64,000 bases of DNA from Leishmania donovani. Lineage: Eukaryota > Euglenozoa > Kinetoplastea > Trypanosomatida > Trypanosomatidae. This document shows positions 1 to 9,954 of this stretch, in pieces (position 1 is the stretch's first letter; each line of letters begins with the position of its first letter). The DNA is taken from positions 514,958-578,957 of the forward strand of contig NC_018236.1 in the NCBI RefSeq assembly GCF_000227135.1, written 5' to 3'. The notes under the pieces were generated by a model. That model had not been told where the DNA came from. It made no database searches and saw only the letters and a program-made list of their open reading frames with translations. A program made the translations under genes and the position numbers.

Positions 1-699
1 CATGTGATTGCCTTCCTCGCTGAACGGCGTTGACGGCTGCCACGATGTGTGGCTCATCTTGCAACGCGGACACGTCATCGGGAGAACGTTGCCAAACGCG
101 GAGGCCGAGAAGGGTAGCGGAGCGCCATCCTGATCCATCGCTAGCACGTGGTAACCGCACAGCATGCAACGCCACGAGACGTTCTTGCGCTGACGATAAA
201 ACGACGTCACATTGGTCGCTGCCGCCGCCACTGTCGCGCTGAACGACGCTGCAGAGACATCACTGAGCACCTGCGCACTAAAGCTCGCCCCGCCACCAAC
301 GGCGCCGGACAGTTCCGCCGACGTGAGCGACCGCATGTGTGGCACACGCTGGTTCTGATTGTGCAGCGCCGACAAGGATGGCAGCGTCCCCAGCTGCCCG
401 GAGGAGGCGAGGAATGATTGATTGGCGGTGTTGGCAAGCGGCGACGCCTTCTTGATCGACTTTCGGGTTCCATCGGCGGCTACCGAGGCGAACACGGCCG
501 GCAGTGACGCCTCATGCCCGTAAAGCTCGGTCACCCAAGAGAGACTCTCCGCGGACCGCTTGCCGCGCAAGACCTCAGGAAGGGGGTGCGTATGTGTCTT
601 CGTGCTGGCCACAGAGATGGTTGCGGCCGTTGGAAAACTGTTACACAGCACTCCGCTGGCGGTCGTCGGCCTTACCGAGACACTCGTGGCGGTGGTCAT
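1..699 (-). CDS. Zinc-ribbon-like protein, 3' end outside window
   Basis: The open frame begins at the first ATG after an in-frame TGA (ATG at 697-699) and runs off the left edge after 233 codons, so the C-terminus is missing. Residues 1-170 are Ser/Ala/Thr-rich and low in complexity. Near residues 178-213 lie two CxxC pairs (CMLC at 178-181 and CPRC at 210-213), spaced like a zinc ribbon or a treble-clef zinc site; this is the only domain-like region. Codon use and GC-rich third positions resemble the other minus-strand genes. I do not recognise the family. A nucleic-acid or protein-binding role is only inferred from the Cys pairs. The next gene upstream in the unit is the kelch protein, about 1 kb away. 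Confidence 0.8.
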   Translation of the reverse strand, partial: MTTATSVSVRPTTASGVLCNSFPTAATISVASTKTHTHPLPEVLRGKRSAESLSWVTELYGHEASLPAVFASVAADGTRKSIKKASPLANTANQSFLASSGQLGTLPSLSALHNQNQRVPHMRSLTSAELSGAVGGGASFSAQVLSDVSAASFSATVAAAATNVTSFYRQRKNVSWRCMLCGYHVLAMDQDGAPLPFSASAFGNVLPMTCPRCKMSHTSWQPSTPFSEEGNHM

Positions 700-1742
700 G
701 TCTCTTCAACTTGAAGGAAAGACGGATGACCTCTAAAATAATATGCTGCCCGCGTGTGTGCTGCGGGCGCTTGGCGAAGACGTGCAGGCGGGATAGAGGG
801 CAGAGGAAGACTGAGGATGGGCCACGCGATGCTTTCAAGGCCCCTCCAGGCGTACGCGTCTACGTAGGAGGAGAGGAGAGGGGAGGGGCTGGTCACATTG
901 ATAAGTACTTGCACAGCACGCGTGCGCAGATGTATGCGGGTGTGCCCGATGGGCCATATTGAGGGTGGGGGATGGGCGAGACGTGAACGGCAAACAAAAC
1001 GCGCACGGCGACCGTGAAGTGGGTGGGGCGTGAGCGACAACGAAGAGAGAAGGGGTCGAAGCGAAGGCAGTGAAATCCGTGACTCGCCGCGGTGCCGTTA
1101 CCGAGTGGAAACATCGCCACCACCCTCGCAACCATCCCCTCTCTATCCGCTCCATCCTCCATCCTCACCCGCCCTTTGTTCTCTCCGTCACGCCGGGAGG
1201 GGGTGGGTGGGTGGGTTTCCCCCCCTCTTTCCTCCCTTGCTCCGCGAAAGGAGCAGGTCCGTCGCACATGCCGTCAGCGGCGATGTTGGTGCGACGCGTG
1301 CGCGTGTCGCCCGCCACCACCCACCCGCCCTCATCGTAAGAAGTAACGGAAGAAACGACGCGCACGCACTATTTGTACATGTTGCAGCGCAAGGGAGAAA
1401 CGAGCGCGCGCCGAGGGCGCTCGCACCTCGGAGACATCGAAGCCGATGCACGCACAGAGACGCACGTGGGCTCATACGCGTGTGCAAACACTCGGTGCAC
1501 GTGAAGCGAGTAGCGAAGGGGGTGGGAGGGCGGTGGGGGAACGGCCATCACAAACGGGGAAGCGAATCAGGGGGCTCGGCGGGGTGATGCTCCGACAGGA
1601 CGGTCCATGGACCGAGCCACTGGCGTGGCGCACCATACCTCCACCTTGACCGACGCCGCCACCCCCTCCACCCCCCGCCCACCAACTGTGGCAGTAGCAG
1701 CAGCAGCAGCAGCAGCACGGTATCACGCTCATATTTTCCAGT
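700..1742. other. Intergenic spacer
   Basis: GC-rich spacer between the kelch gene and the zinc-ribbon gene, expected to hold the kelch 3' UTR and the acceptor for the next mRNA. On the minus strand it is pyrimidine-rich over several stretches (about 1120-1260 and 1640-1690). A CAG/AGC triplet run lies at 1696-1717, just past the kelch stop. No gene seen. Confidence 0.7.
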
Positions 1743-3476
1743 TTATGCCGTGAGACCCTTGGCGTTTGCGGATGGCCGCTTCGGCACCGCGCCCTCTGCG
1801 TCCCCGCCCGCCTCGTCAGCGAGTCGCACCGACGCGCTTGTCAGGGGTGGCAGCTGCAGCGTGCAAGCGCACGGCTCTGCTGCGCCATGCGGCCCGCAGC
1901 CCCCAACGAGGTACATAATGCGCTGACTTGAGACAGCCACGGCAGCGTGGTGGCGCTGAAACACAGAAGCCGCCGCCTTCGGTAACTCCAGCCGAACCCA
2001 GCGAATCTTCACCACTGGCACCGCCGTGCTCGCGCTGTCCGCCAGCGTGCCAGCAGGCACCTCTGCAAGCTCTGCGTCGGCGCCGCTCATTACCTGCATC
2101 AGCCACGCATCAGCGCATACGGCACCTTCGGCGTCGAGGCCGCCGACGACCAGCACCTCGCGCTGCACAGCATCCGCGACGGGGCTGCGGTGGCGGCTTG
2201 TCGGTGGGGCGGCACCAGGCATCGGCACTGCTGCGACAGCCGCTGCGTACCGCGCGCAGGGTACCGCGCCGCCTCCCACCACACGCACCGGAAGCCACGC
2301 GCCAAGCTTGGCATCATAGACGGCCACATCCTTCAGCGTGGTGAGCGTTGCGGACGCGGGGACAGACGCCTCGAGAGCGGCAGAGGAGCCCTTCCCATCC
2401 TTCCCAGATGCGCCACCACGCTTACCCGGTGACAACGCGCGCATCGCGGTAGTCTTCTTCGCGCGTGCCCCCTTGCCAGCCGAGGCGCCGGCGGCCACTG
2501 CACTGACGTCGTCCGCTTGCGTGTGGACTTGTCGGCCACCCACAATCACAATGTATCGTTGGCTGAGGCTGCACGCGCCGTGAGCGGCCCGCGGCGGCGG
2601 CGGCGGACCAAGGGCCGGCTGCAACCTGGGTGTCGTGCTCGTAGGCTCGGGAACTGCTACTTCTCTACCCTCGGCGTTTCTGTGCTCCCCGTCAGCCTGC
2701 TGCTTCTCATCCAAGCTCCCAGACGCGCCGTCAATCTCCTCCAGCGCTGCGGCGGTGCCTTGCTGCGTCTCGCCTCCGAAGCGGAGTAGCCGACCCAGCA
2801 CACACGTGACGCTATGGTGGCTGCGGGTGCTGCTGGTACCCGCGGCAGATGACGGTGGGGGCGTGAAGCTGGGGTCTCCGTTGGCGCCGTCCGCGAACGC
2901 ACGCACTCCGGCAATACGACAAGCGCCACTCCAGCCACCGTCGGCGTACATCACTGCCGGCCCGTCGGCGCCGTTGCCCGACGGCCATGAGGCCCACCAG
3001 GAGGCAAAAAGCGGCCAGTCGTGGTCTTCCGCAGCGCCGGCGTTCGCACCGCGGATCGCATCCTGCCGCGCTGCCCGCCGTGCCGCTCCCGCCTTCCATG
3101 CGCGCGCAGCAGCAACGGGCGCTTTCATGGCGGAGGCGCTCATGGCTGTCGGCAACCTCGATGGAGCCACCGACGTGTACTCCCATAGCGGGGCTGGGGC
3201 CTGCTCCGCGGCGTGTGGTCGTTGGCACGGAGCGCCGCCAACGATGCAGAGCACGGACTCACTAGGCGACAGTATTGCCGCGTGGCCCCACCGCGCGCCA
3301 CCTGTCAAGCACTCCTCGTTACTGGAGGCATCGGCGCCGGCTGTCGCTGTCCACACTGACGGTGCGGTGACCTCCACAACCAGCGGTGGACCGCTGAGGT
3401 CTTCGCCGTACAGCGCTGGTGGCCCGCTCGCCGCTGCGGCTGCCACCTTTGCCTTGCTGCTCGACAGTTTGGGCAT
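1743..3476 (-). CDS. Kelch-repeat beta-propeller protein
   Basis: 577 residues, starting at the ATG at 3474-3476; the frame stays open upstream, but that stretch is low-complexity UTR-like sequence and a pyrimidine tract (3519-3540) followed by AG (3509-3510) lies just before this ATG. At least five kelch-like blades are visible, each a hydrophobic strand ending in a Gly-Gly doublet: WGHAAILSP...LCIVGG, HSVTCVLGRLLRFGGE, HGACSLSQRYIVIVGG, CARYAAAVAA...VLVVGG and HHAAVAVSSQRIMYLVGG. Long Ala/Ser/Gly-rich and Lys-rich inserts separate the blades. Kelch propellers are protein-interaction platforms; the partner is unknown. No BTB, F-box, signal peptide or membrane segment is seen. Family call is good, function open. 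Confidence 0.85.
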   Translation of the reverse strand: MPKLSSSKAKVAAAAASGPPALYGEDLSGPPLVVEVTAPSVWTATAGADASSNEECLTGGARWGHAAILSPSESVLCIVGGAPCQRPHAAEQAPAPLWEYTSVAPSRLPTAMSASAMKAPVAAARAWKAGAARRAARQDAIRGANAGAAEDHDWPLFASWWASWPSGNGADGPAVMYADGGWSGACRIAGVRAFADGANGDPSFTPPPSSAAGTSSTRSHHSVTCVLGRLLRFGGETQQGTAAALEEIDGASGSLDEKQQADGEHRNAEGREVAVPEPTSTTPRLQPALGPPPPPRAAHGACSLSQRYIVIVGGRQVHTQADDVSAVAAGASAGKGARAKKTTAMRALSPGKRGGASGKDGKGSSAALEASVPASATLTTLKDVAVYDAKLGAWLPVRVVGGGAVPCARYAAAVAAVPMPGAAPPTSRHRSPVADAVQREVLVVGGLDAEGAVCADAWLMQVMSGADAELAEVPAGTLADSASTAVPVVKIRWVRLELPKAAASVFQRHHAAVAVSSQRIMYLVGGCGPHGAAEPCACTLQLPPLTSASVRLADEAGGDAEGAVPKRPSANAKGLTA

Positions 3477-4298
3477 GGACACGGAGAGCCGCTCGGCTAA
3501 CGTTGAATCTGCGTGAGCGGCGGAGAGGGGGAGAGGGCGACGTCGCGCTGCAGAGTTCGTGCTCGCTTGAGGGAGGTGAGGTGCGCAGAGGACCTCTGTA
3601 AGAGTGTCCGTTGTTCCGGCGGCAGCACAGCTGTTTGTGCGTCTGCGGAAGAGGTGGGCGGGAGAAGAGGGCGGACCGTGTGTATTCGTGCGTGCAACAC
3701 GGATGCAGACCAGGGGAGGGACAGAAGAGCGGCGAGGATGTCGGAGGAGGAAGAGCTGCCCGGCACTGGCGCCATACTTCAACGGTTGGGCCCTCCCCAC
3801 CCCCTCCGAGAGTGGAGGGCCCGTGATTGCGCGCGTGTGTGGGTGGGGAGGGTGGGAAGAGGGCACACCGACAGGCATTCGTGTGCGCTTACGGGCTGTC
3901 GAGCGGGGCTGGATGTGGCCTGAGGTGTCGGGGAAGAGGGACGGGCAAACCCCTGAGACGTGCGCCGACGCTCACATGCACAGAAGGAGAAAGGTAGACA
4001 GAAGAAGAGGAGGAAGCGCTCAAGCGAGCGGCGCTCTTCCGGCTTGCTATGAGCTTACCTACGCTGAAGCAGAGGTTCTAGAAGAAGGGTGGGGACAGGG
4101 CTTGAGGTGAGGGCCGGGGGACACATGCTCGCTTAGGATGCGTCTTCGCTTAGGGCTACACTCGAAAAAAAGGCAGCCGTGGGCACTATGCGCGAGTACA
4201 TGCGCCGCTCCTCACCCACTCCTCTGCCGCACCAATTCGCGGACTTGCAGGCACACACAAACATACATAGACACAAGCGGTGCGCCTCTAGCCCATGT
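3477..4298. other. Intergenic spacer
   Basis: Holds the probable splice acceptor of the kelch mRNA (minus-strand pyrimidine tract 3519-3540, AG at 3509-3510) and the 3' UTR of the PPPDE protein to the right. No coding signal. Confidence 0.65.
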
Positions 4299-4955
4299 TC
4301 AGGGGGTGCTGAAGGGGTTGTCCATAGAGTCCAGCAGCTGCAGAACGGACTCTGGCAGGTAGGAGGCAGCGTAGCTGCCCAGGCGGCTCACGTGAGGAGG
4401 AATGAGCACCGGCAATGAGTACTGTTGGCCATCCACCTCGACTTCCTCCATGTACGCACTCTGGTACGTAGACGGGAGCGCCGTGCGCATCTGTGCCACC
4501 CGTACGTGAGGCGGCAGCAGCGCTTCGCAGAGTGCGTGCGCGAAGTGGATGCAGTTGTGCTTCACGAGGTGATACTTGTTGCCCTGCCACGTGTCACGCT
4601 GCTCGAGCGTGGCAACGAGCTCCCGCACTTCTAGAGCGCTCAGCTGTGTCTGCCCGACAAAGAACTGCTCGCGGAAAATGTGCGGCGGCGAGTGGCGAGG
4701 CTCGACGACACGGACGCCGCTGCCCTCCTCGCAGCGGCCGTACTGGTACTCCTTGTCGTACACCTGAATACCAGCGTGGTGCACGCCAAGGCCGACCGAC
4801 CAAAGCCAAGAGTTGGACTTCATGATGTCGTACACGTTGACGAAGACAGCGTTGGGCTGGCCAGCTGCGTCCTCGTAGCCCGCGGGCATAACCGGTACGT
4901 CCGACTTGCCGGCGCTAGCCGAGAGGGTTGTAACACCGGATTTCGTGGCATGCAT
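4299..4955 (-). CDS. PPPDE-family putative deubiquitinase/deSUMOylase (DeSI-like), copy 1
   Basis: 218 residues. The core follows the PPPDE (DUF862/DeSI) thiol-peptidase family: a strand PNAVFVNVYD near 35-43, the GLGVHHAGIQVYDKEYQYG block with the probable catalytic His60, the FFVGQT segment near 98-103, and the KHNCIHFAHALCEALLP helix with the probable nucleophile Cys135. Family members are papain-like isopeptidases that remove ubiquitin or SUMO; substrate here is inferred. A C-terminal extension (VEVDG, LPVLIPPHVSRL, YLPES) is shared with the paralogue at 6819-7583, showing a local duplication. No signal peptide or membrane span, so a cytosolic or nuclear enzyme is likely. The start is the first in-frame ATG. 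Confidence 0.88.
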   Translation of the reverse strand: MHATKSGVTTLSASAGKSDVPVMPAGYEDAAGQPNAVFVNVYDIMKSNSWLWSVGLGVHHAGIQVYDKEYQYGRCEEGSGVRVVEPRHSPPHIFREQFFVGQTQLSALEVRELVATLEQRDTWQGNKYHLVKHNCIHFAHALCEALLPPHVRVAQMRTALPSTYQSAYMEEVEVDGQQYSLPVLIPPHVSRLGSYAASYLPESVLQLLDSMDNPFSTP

Positions 4956-6818
4956 TGCTACAGGAGTTGTCTCTCACCCTTAAAGATCTGGGAGAGGTAA
5001 GCAGAAAGAACGAGAAACAGAAGAAGGTACAAGATGGGCGGCGCACAAAGACGTGCACGTGTTGGGGCGAGCTGCAAGAACGATCGACCAGATTGAGTCC
5101 GGCGTCAGCCTCTCGGAAAAGGAGGGGGGAGTGTGAGGGTGATGCGCAAACGGCACAGATGAGAAACACACCATCTACGTCAGAGGCTCACACAGACACA
5201 GAATGTGCCGGAGTTCGACTGTCCGTGAGAGAGATGTTGTCCGCTGGGCAAGTGGGGATGCTGATGCGAAGGATCATGACGTGTGATGGGTTATGGGTAG
5301 GGCGGTGGGCAGGAGGAGGGCAGGAGTAAAGCGCGCGCAGACGCATACCGAGGCGAAGAAGCAAGAGACCGACTGCGACAGGAGGAGAGGGCACACATCG
5401 CGGAGGTACGCTCTGAGCATGCGCATCCTCGCACGCGCCCCCCTCCCCCTCTTCCTCTGCACCCACAAGCACACGTTTACGCCAATGTCCAAACGGACGA
5501 GGGGGGGCAGGACACGGGGCATACCATCGTACACGGACCGGCAGCCACACAGCCCTTTCAAATTTGCACTGTCTTGTTCAACTCGATGACCATCAACGTC
5601 ATTCCTCCATCCAGCGACACACACACACACATCACGGTAGACGCGGACGCACGCACACGTTTGCTGAGGACACGGAAGAGGGAGGAGATCGAGGAAGGGG
5701 GCGGGCGAAAGAGTAAGTTGAGGAGAGGTGCTTGCATGCGCGGGGCTCAAGCATGGAGGGCGCAAGCGCCACGAGCGAGCACGAAAAGATGAGAGGAAAA
5801 ATGCAGTCACAACATCAGCCGCCGCCGCCGCCCCCGCCGTAGCGGCACGCGCACAAAGATGGAGAAAGGCGAAAAAGTAAGTAAGGAAAGAGCGCAAGCA
5901 GCGCGACGAGCGAAACGGAGCAGCAGAAGAACCACTACTGCATCGCATGCACGCGGGAAGGTGCGCACTGTGGAACAAAAACAAACACGCACACATCAAC
6001 TTGGTTTCCTGTGCTGTTCACATGGCCCTCATGACGATGGGGGCGAAGGGGGAGGGCACACGCGCCTCCGTGCGTGGTGTCGCAGGGTCCAGTGCCCTCC
6101 TCCTCCCCTTATATCCCTGCAAATGCCGAGCCCACCTCTGGTGGTGATAGGGTCAAGCGCCTGCGACGCAGTTGCTGAGGGAGTGGGAGGAGGTCAGAAC
6201 GATGTGTCGCTGCTGAATGAACGCACGGTGAAGAAAGACACACGATATATACACATATACATCATCGCTGTACACATCAAATCTGGCCGAGTCGATGCGT
6301 ATGCACACATCTGTGCAAGGATCAGTCCTAAGAGCCGACGTAGCCAGAAAAGAAGGAGCGAGGGAAACAATCGGGCGCATCTGTGTGCGTGCCTATGTCT
6401 GCCATGATGTGCATCGACAGCAGCGCATATCCTAAGAGAACGCGAGCAGCAGCAAGGGGGCTGGCAGATGGAGGAACGATCTGTGCTCTGGCCTACGTGC
6501 CGACACACACACACACACACATGTACGAAGAGGCACACCGCTACCCGCCCTTGTCACCAGCAAGACGAGCACCATCAGCTCCACGCAAGCGCAAAATTGA
6601 ACGAAGGCACACGCCGATGCAAGGGGCGTAGAGAGGGAGGGGAGGGGGCGGCGATCAGCGCACAGGCCGGGGTGCTTAACAGCATGTGCATAGATTTACA
6701 CATTGAGAGGTGTGCGTGTGTGTGTGTCTGTGTGTGTGCTTGCCTCATTTGACGCTCGCCCCCTCCCCTCTCCCCCACGCACGACACACGCACAACGCTC
6801 GCCGACTACTAGCACCGG
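4956..6818. other. Long intergenic spacer
   Basis: 1.86 kb between the two PPPDE paralogues. It is rich in CA/GT dinucleotides (AC run 5619-5632, another near 6501-6521, TG run 6711-6738) and in minus-strand pyrimidine tracts. Open frames here are low-complexity and lack domain features. I see no gene. Confidence 0.65.
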
Positions 6819-7583
6819 CTAATGACCTGTGCGGGTGCGCGGCTGCGGTGTCGGGGTTGTGCTGCGATTTGCGTTGGGATCCGCGGCGGTAGGCTGCCCC
6901 CGCTCCTGGGGCACCTCGGACATGCTGAAGAACGAGCTTTCGAGTCGGTCGAAGCTCCGCATGGAGGATTTCGGCAGGTAGTGCGCTGCGTACCGCGCTA
7001 GCCGATCGACGTGGTGCGGTATGAGCACCGGCACCGAGTGCCGCATTCCGTCCACCTCGACCTCCACCATGTGCATCTTCTGCGGCAGACCCGCCTCCTC
7101 CGCCCGCCGCGCCTGCTCCACGCGTACTGCGGGCGGCAGGAGCGCCTCGCAAAATGCTCGAGCGAAGTCGATGCAGTTGTGCTTCACGAGGTGGTAGTTG
7201 TTACCCAGCCACTCCACCTTTTCCGAGAAGGCCACCACCAGCTTCTCCACCTCGAACGCACTCAGCTGCGTCTGACCAAGGAAGAACTGCTCCCGGTACG
7301 TGTGCGGAGGCGAGTGGCGAGGCTTGACACTGCCGATGCCTTTGCCGATGGGGCGATGGCCGTACTGGTACTCCTTGCCGTACACCTGCACGCCGACATG
7401 ATGCACGCCCCACCCAACGGAGCACAGGAGCGTGCTACTGCCGCTCACGTCGTACACATTGAGAAAGACGGCGTTCGGCTGGCTCGCGTCTCGCACCTCC
7501 TCTATCCACATAAGCGGCTTCAGAGAATGGCGCTCCGCCGACGCAGGAGCGCCATCCCCGCCATCTGCGCTAGCGCCGTCCAT
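6819..7583 (-). CDS. PPPDE-family putative deubiquitinase/deSUMOylase (DeSI-like), copy 2
   Basis: 254 residues from the ATG at 7581-7583; the open frame continues five codons upstream only to a GTG, which is not a plausible start. It is a tandem paralogue of 4299-4955, with the same order of motifs: PNAVFLNVYD, GWGVHHVGVQVYGKEYQYG with catalytic-type His62, FFLGQTQLSA, and KHNCIDFARAFCEALLP with nucleophile-type Cys137. Both catalytic residues are kept, so both copies are predicted active. It has a longer acidic/Ala-rich N-terminus and a Pro/Thr/Arg-rich tail absent from copy 1. Family role: removal of SUMO or ubiquitin from proteins (established for DeSI enzymes of other eukaryotes, inferred here). 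Confidence 0.88.
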   Translation of the reverse strand: MDGASADGGDGAPASAERHSLKPLMWIEEVRDASQPNAVFLNVYDVSGSSTLLCSVGWGVHHVGVQVYGKEYQYGHRPIGKGIGSVKPRHSPPHTYREQFFLGQTQLSAFEVEKLVVAFSEKVEWLGNNYHLVKHNCIDFARAFCEALLPPAVRVEQARRAEEAGLPQKMHMVEVEVDGMRHSVPVLIPHHVDRLARYAAHYLPKSSMRSFDRLESSFFSMSEVPQERGQPTAADPNANRSTTPTPQPRTRTGH

Positions 7584-8901
7584 GGTTGCTCCGGCCACGG
7601 CCGGGTACGTTATCGGTCCCTCTGCAAGGGGAGAGGGCGGGCAAAGGTGAGGAGCAGCAGAGAAAATAAGAGCTGCCGCGGCACGACTGAAGATATGCGA
7701 GGCACAGCCGACCTCCAGGAGATGCTGTTCAACGGATACTCGGGGGAGGACGATACGTAACGGTGCTGCTCACAAGATCCGCATGCGTGTGTGTGTGTGT
7801 TTGTGTGTGGAAGGGGGGGGATTGGTGGTTGGAGCTGCAGTCTCCGCGTGGCCAACAGGAAACCGAACAGAAATTGGCGCTCTCCCCCCTCGCGTCCTCG
7901 CCCTTCCTCCACACCCGGCACCGCAAACACGTAGGTGGAGTGGCGAGCCGAATACGCGGGCCGCCGCGGCAAGGCACGGGGGAGGAGACGGCCACACAAG
8001 TCCGTGCGGCTCTCTGTCCGCCTGTGTGCGATTGGGTGCTTGTCGTTCCCCACCTGAAGCACGCACACGCACACCGGTCACACGTGAGGGCAATACTTCA
8101 GCAGAGGAAGGATGGGCGGTCGAAGAAGGGAGAGTGACCTGAATGTGGTGATGTGTACACATGTGGGTGGTTGGGCGAAGGTGGGGAGGAGGAGGAGGAG
8201 AGCGCAGGAAGAGAAGAAAGCGATACGGCGTCACAGCGCAAGCACGCGAGAAGGGGGACGGTAGTGGCCTCGTGGCAAGCGTGATCGCACCACTTCGTTA
8301 GTATCGTAGCGTCGCCATGCAGTTGCGTCGGTAGAGAGCACGCGCGCCTGCATGTACGGAGTACGACAGGTTGGAGTTCATACCTTGATGTCGCTTTCGT
8401 GAGGCCGCAGTCTCTGAGAGAAAGGGAAGGTGAGCAAGCATAGCCCGAGCGACGTGCCTGCGCTTGTGATCGTCACCGCTTCCTGTTGCAAGTAGATGTA
8501 GTTGAGTCGCTTGCATGTCGCGGTGGGCCCTCACACCTGCGCAGTCGACAAACAGCGACGGCCCTCCCTCTCCCTTCCGCAGAACATGCAGACACACGCA
8601 CACATGAGCACATGCCGGTGCAGCGCCGTGATTTGGAGGTGTGTGTGCAGGGTAGGTGTGTGTGTGACAGTGCGACTTCATGCGTGACAGCGTTCTCGGT
8701 ACACTATTGGAAAGCGGAGAGGCCGCACAACAGGTGAAGAAAGCGAGCGAGAGGTCTAGCAAAGAAGAAGCGAGGGCCTTGGTCGGAGGGCAGCGTCTCC
8801 CGCCCACCCCCTCCGCTCACACACACATACACGGAGCGACTAGGGGGTACATCTCCGCTTTTCGTGTCACTCCCTCTGACCCTCCATCCCCATGCACATC
8901 T
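7584..8901. other. Intergenic spacer
   Basis: 1.3 kb GT/CA-rich spacer. A minus-strand pyrimidine tract lies just upstream of copy 2 (about 7620-7680), a likely trans-splicing signal. A GT run at 7786-7808 is followed by a G run. No coding signal. Confidence 0.65.
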
Positions 8902-9954
8902 TCACAAGTCATCGTCGTCACTGTCTATGACGACAACCTCAGCCGCCTCACGTCGCTGAGCCTTTGAATTACGCACGGCGTCGTTGGCGGCACTGAAGGT
9001 GGGACCGGCGCCACGAGTGCTACCTCGTGCGTCCCCCTCGTCGGCGTCCACGACTACAACGCCGCTAGTGATTGGTGCGTCACCCCCGCGAAGGCGCCTT
9101 CGCCCGGGAGCAGTCAGTGCGCATGCCGGTCGCAGATGGGGCCATGCAGAGGCGGCCGCAGCGTCAATGCCGCTGAGCGAGCCGGTGTTACGCACGGCGT
9201 CACTACAGAACGTGGGCCAACCGGCAATCCACTGCTGCGCTTGCGCCCACGCCGTCCAGTACGCTTGCGCACACCAGGTGGCGCTCGGTTCGGACGACAG
9301 CGACGTGCCGTCTCGTTCTGCTGGCGAGCGCAGCGCCAGCGCTGCCACGTTGGCAAAGCCCTCCGCTGGCGTGACAGCCCCCGCATGGACAGTGGAGCAA
9401 GACAGAGAGGAGGTAGAGGAAGATGTCGTGGCTTTGGCGCTGCCGCAGTGGACCCAGCGCTCACCGCCCTCAGCGGGTCGAATCGCACCGCCCTCATGCT
9501 CGGGCTCTTCACTCAGGACACCAAGCGATACAATCTCGGAGAATGACTCGTGGTTTTGTAGGTCAGGTAGTGTGGCCATGATGGGCCACCGGGAGACGAC
9601 TTGACGCAGCTCAGCAGCTCGGCGGCACACAGGCGCAAGGACGTCTGCTTGGGCCACCGCTGTCAGCGATTCTCTTGTCGACCCGCCATGAGGGATCTGC
9701 TCTCCGCCTCGTCGAGAGATAACTGCACTATGCTCGAGAACGTGCACGATGTATCGGGCATGAACAGGTATGCCGCACACCCAGACCATGAAGAAGATGT
9801 GGTTCTCCACGTCCTTTAACGTCCATTGCGCCACCCGCTCGGGTGTGAGGCCCTGCGTGGACATCGGACTGTCGTCATTTGGCGAAGAAGGCAGGATGAC
9901 GACATCACTGACGGCTGCGGCTGAGTCAAACTGGTGAGGCGAAGTACTTAGCAT
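8902..9954 (-). CDS. Protein with three SUMO-interaction-like motifs
   Basis: 350 residues; the start is the first ATG after an in-frame TGA. No catalytic domain is recognised. Three short hydrophobic runs next to acidic or Ser-rich residues match the SUMO-interacting motif (SIM) pattern: VVIL at 18-21 (DVVILPSSPNDD), VVVV at 299-302 (followed by DADEGD), and VVVI at 340-343 followed by the acidic C-terminus DSDDDDL. Residues 35-150 look globular (PERVAQWTLKDVENHIFFMV..., several Cys and Trp); residues 150-230 are Ser/Glu-rich. The gene lies directly upstream in the unit from two DeSI-type putative deSUMOylases. The SIM reading is an inference from pattern; no family was identified. Confidence 0.75.
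   Translation of the reverse strand: MLSTSPHQFDSAAAVSDVVILPSSPNDDSPMSTQGLTPERVAQWTLKDVENHIFFMVWVCGIPVHARYIVHVLEHSAVISRRGGEQIPHGGSTRESLTAVAQADVLAPVCRRAAELRQVVSRWPIMATLPDLQNHESFSEIVSLGVLSEEPEHEGGAIRPAEGGERWVHCGSAKATTSSSTSSLSCSTVHAGAVTPAEGFANVAALALRSPAERDGTSLSSEPSATWCAQAYWTAWAQAQQWIAGWPTFCSDAVRNTGSLSGIDAAAASAWPHLRPACALTAPGRRRLRGGDAPITSGVVVVDADEGDARGSTRGAGPTFSAANDAVRNSKAQRREAAEVVVIDSDDDDL

Noticed and set aside
2635..3516. 293-codon plus-strand open frame
   Set aside because: Lies wholly antisense to the kelch gene; a by-product of GC-rich codon use with no domain features.
5274..5999. 241-codon minus-strand open frame between the PPPDE genes
   Set aside because: Low-complexity Cys/Ser/Leu/Arg sequence from pyrimidine-rich spacer; no domain, typical of UTR.
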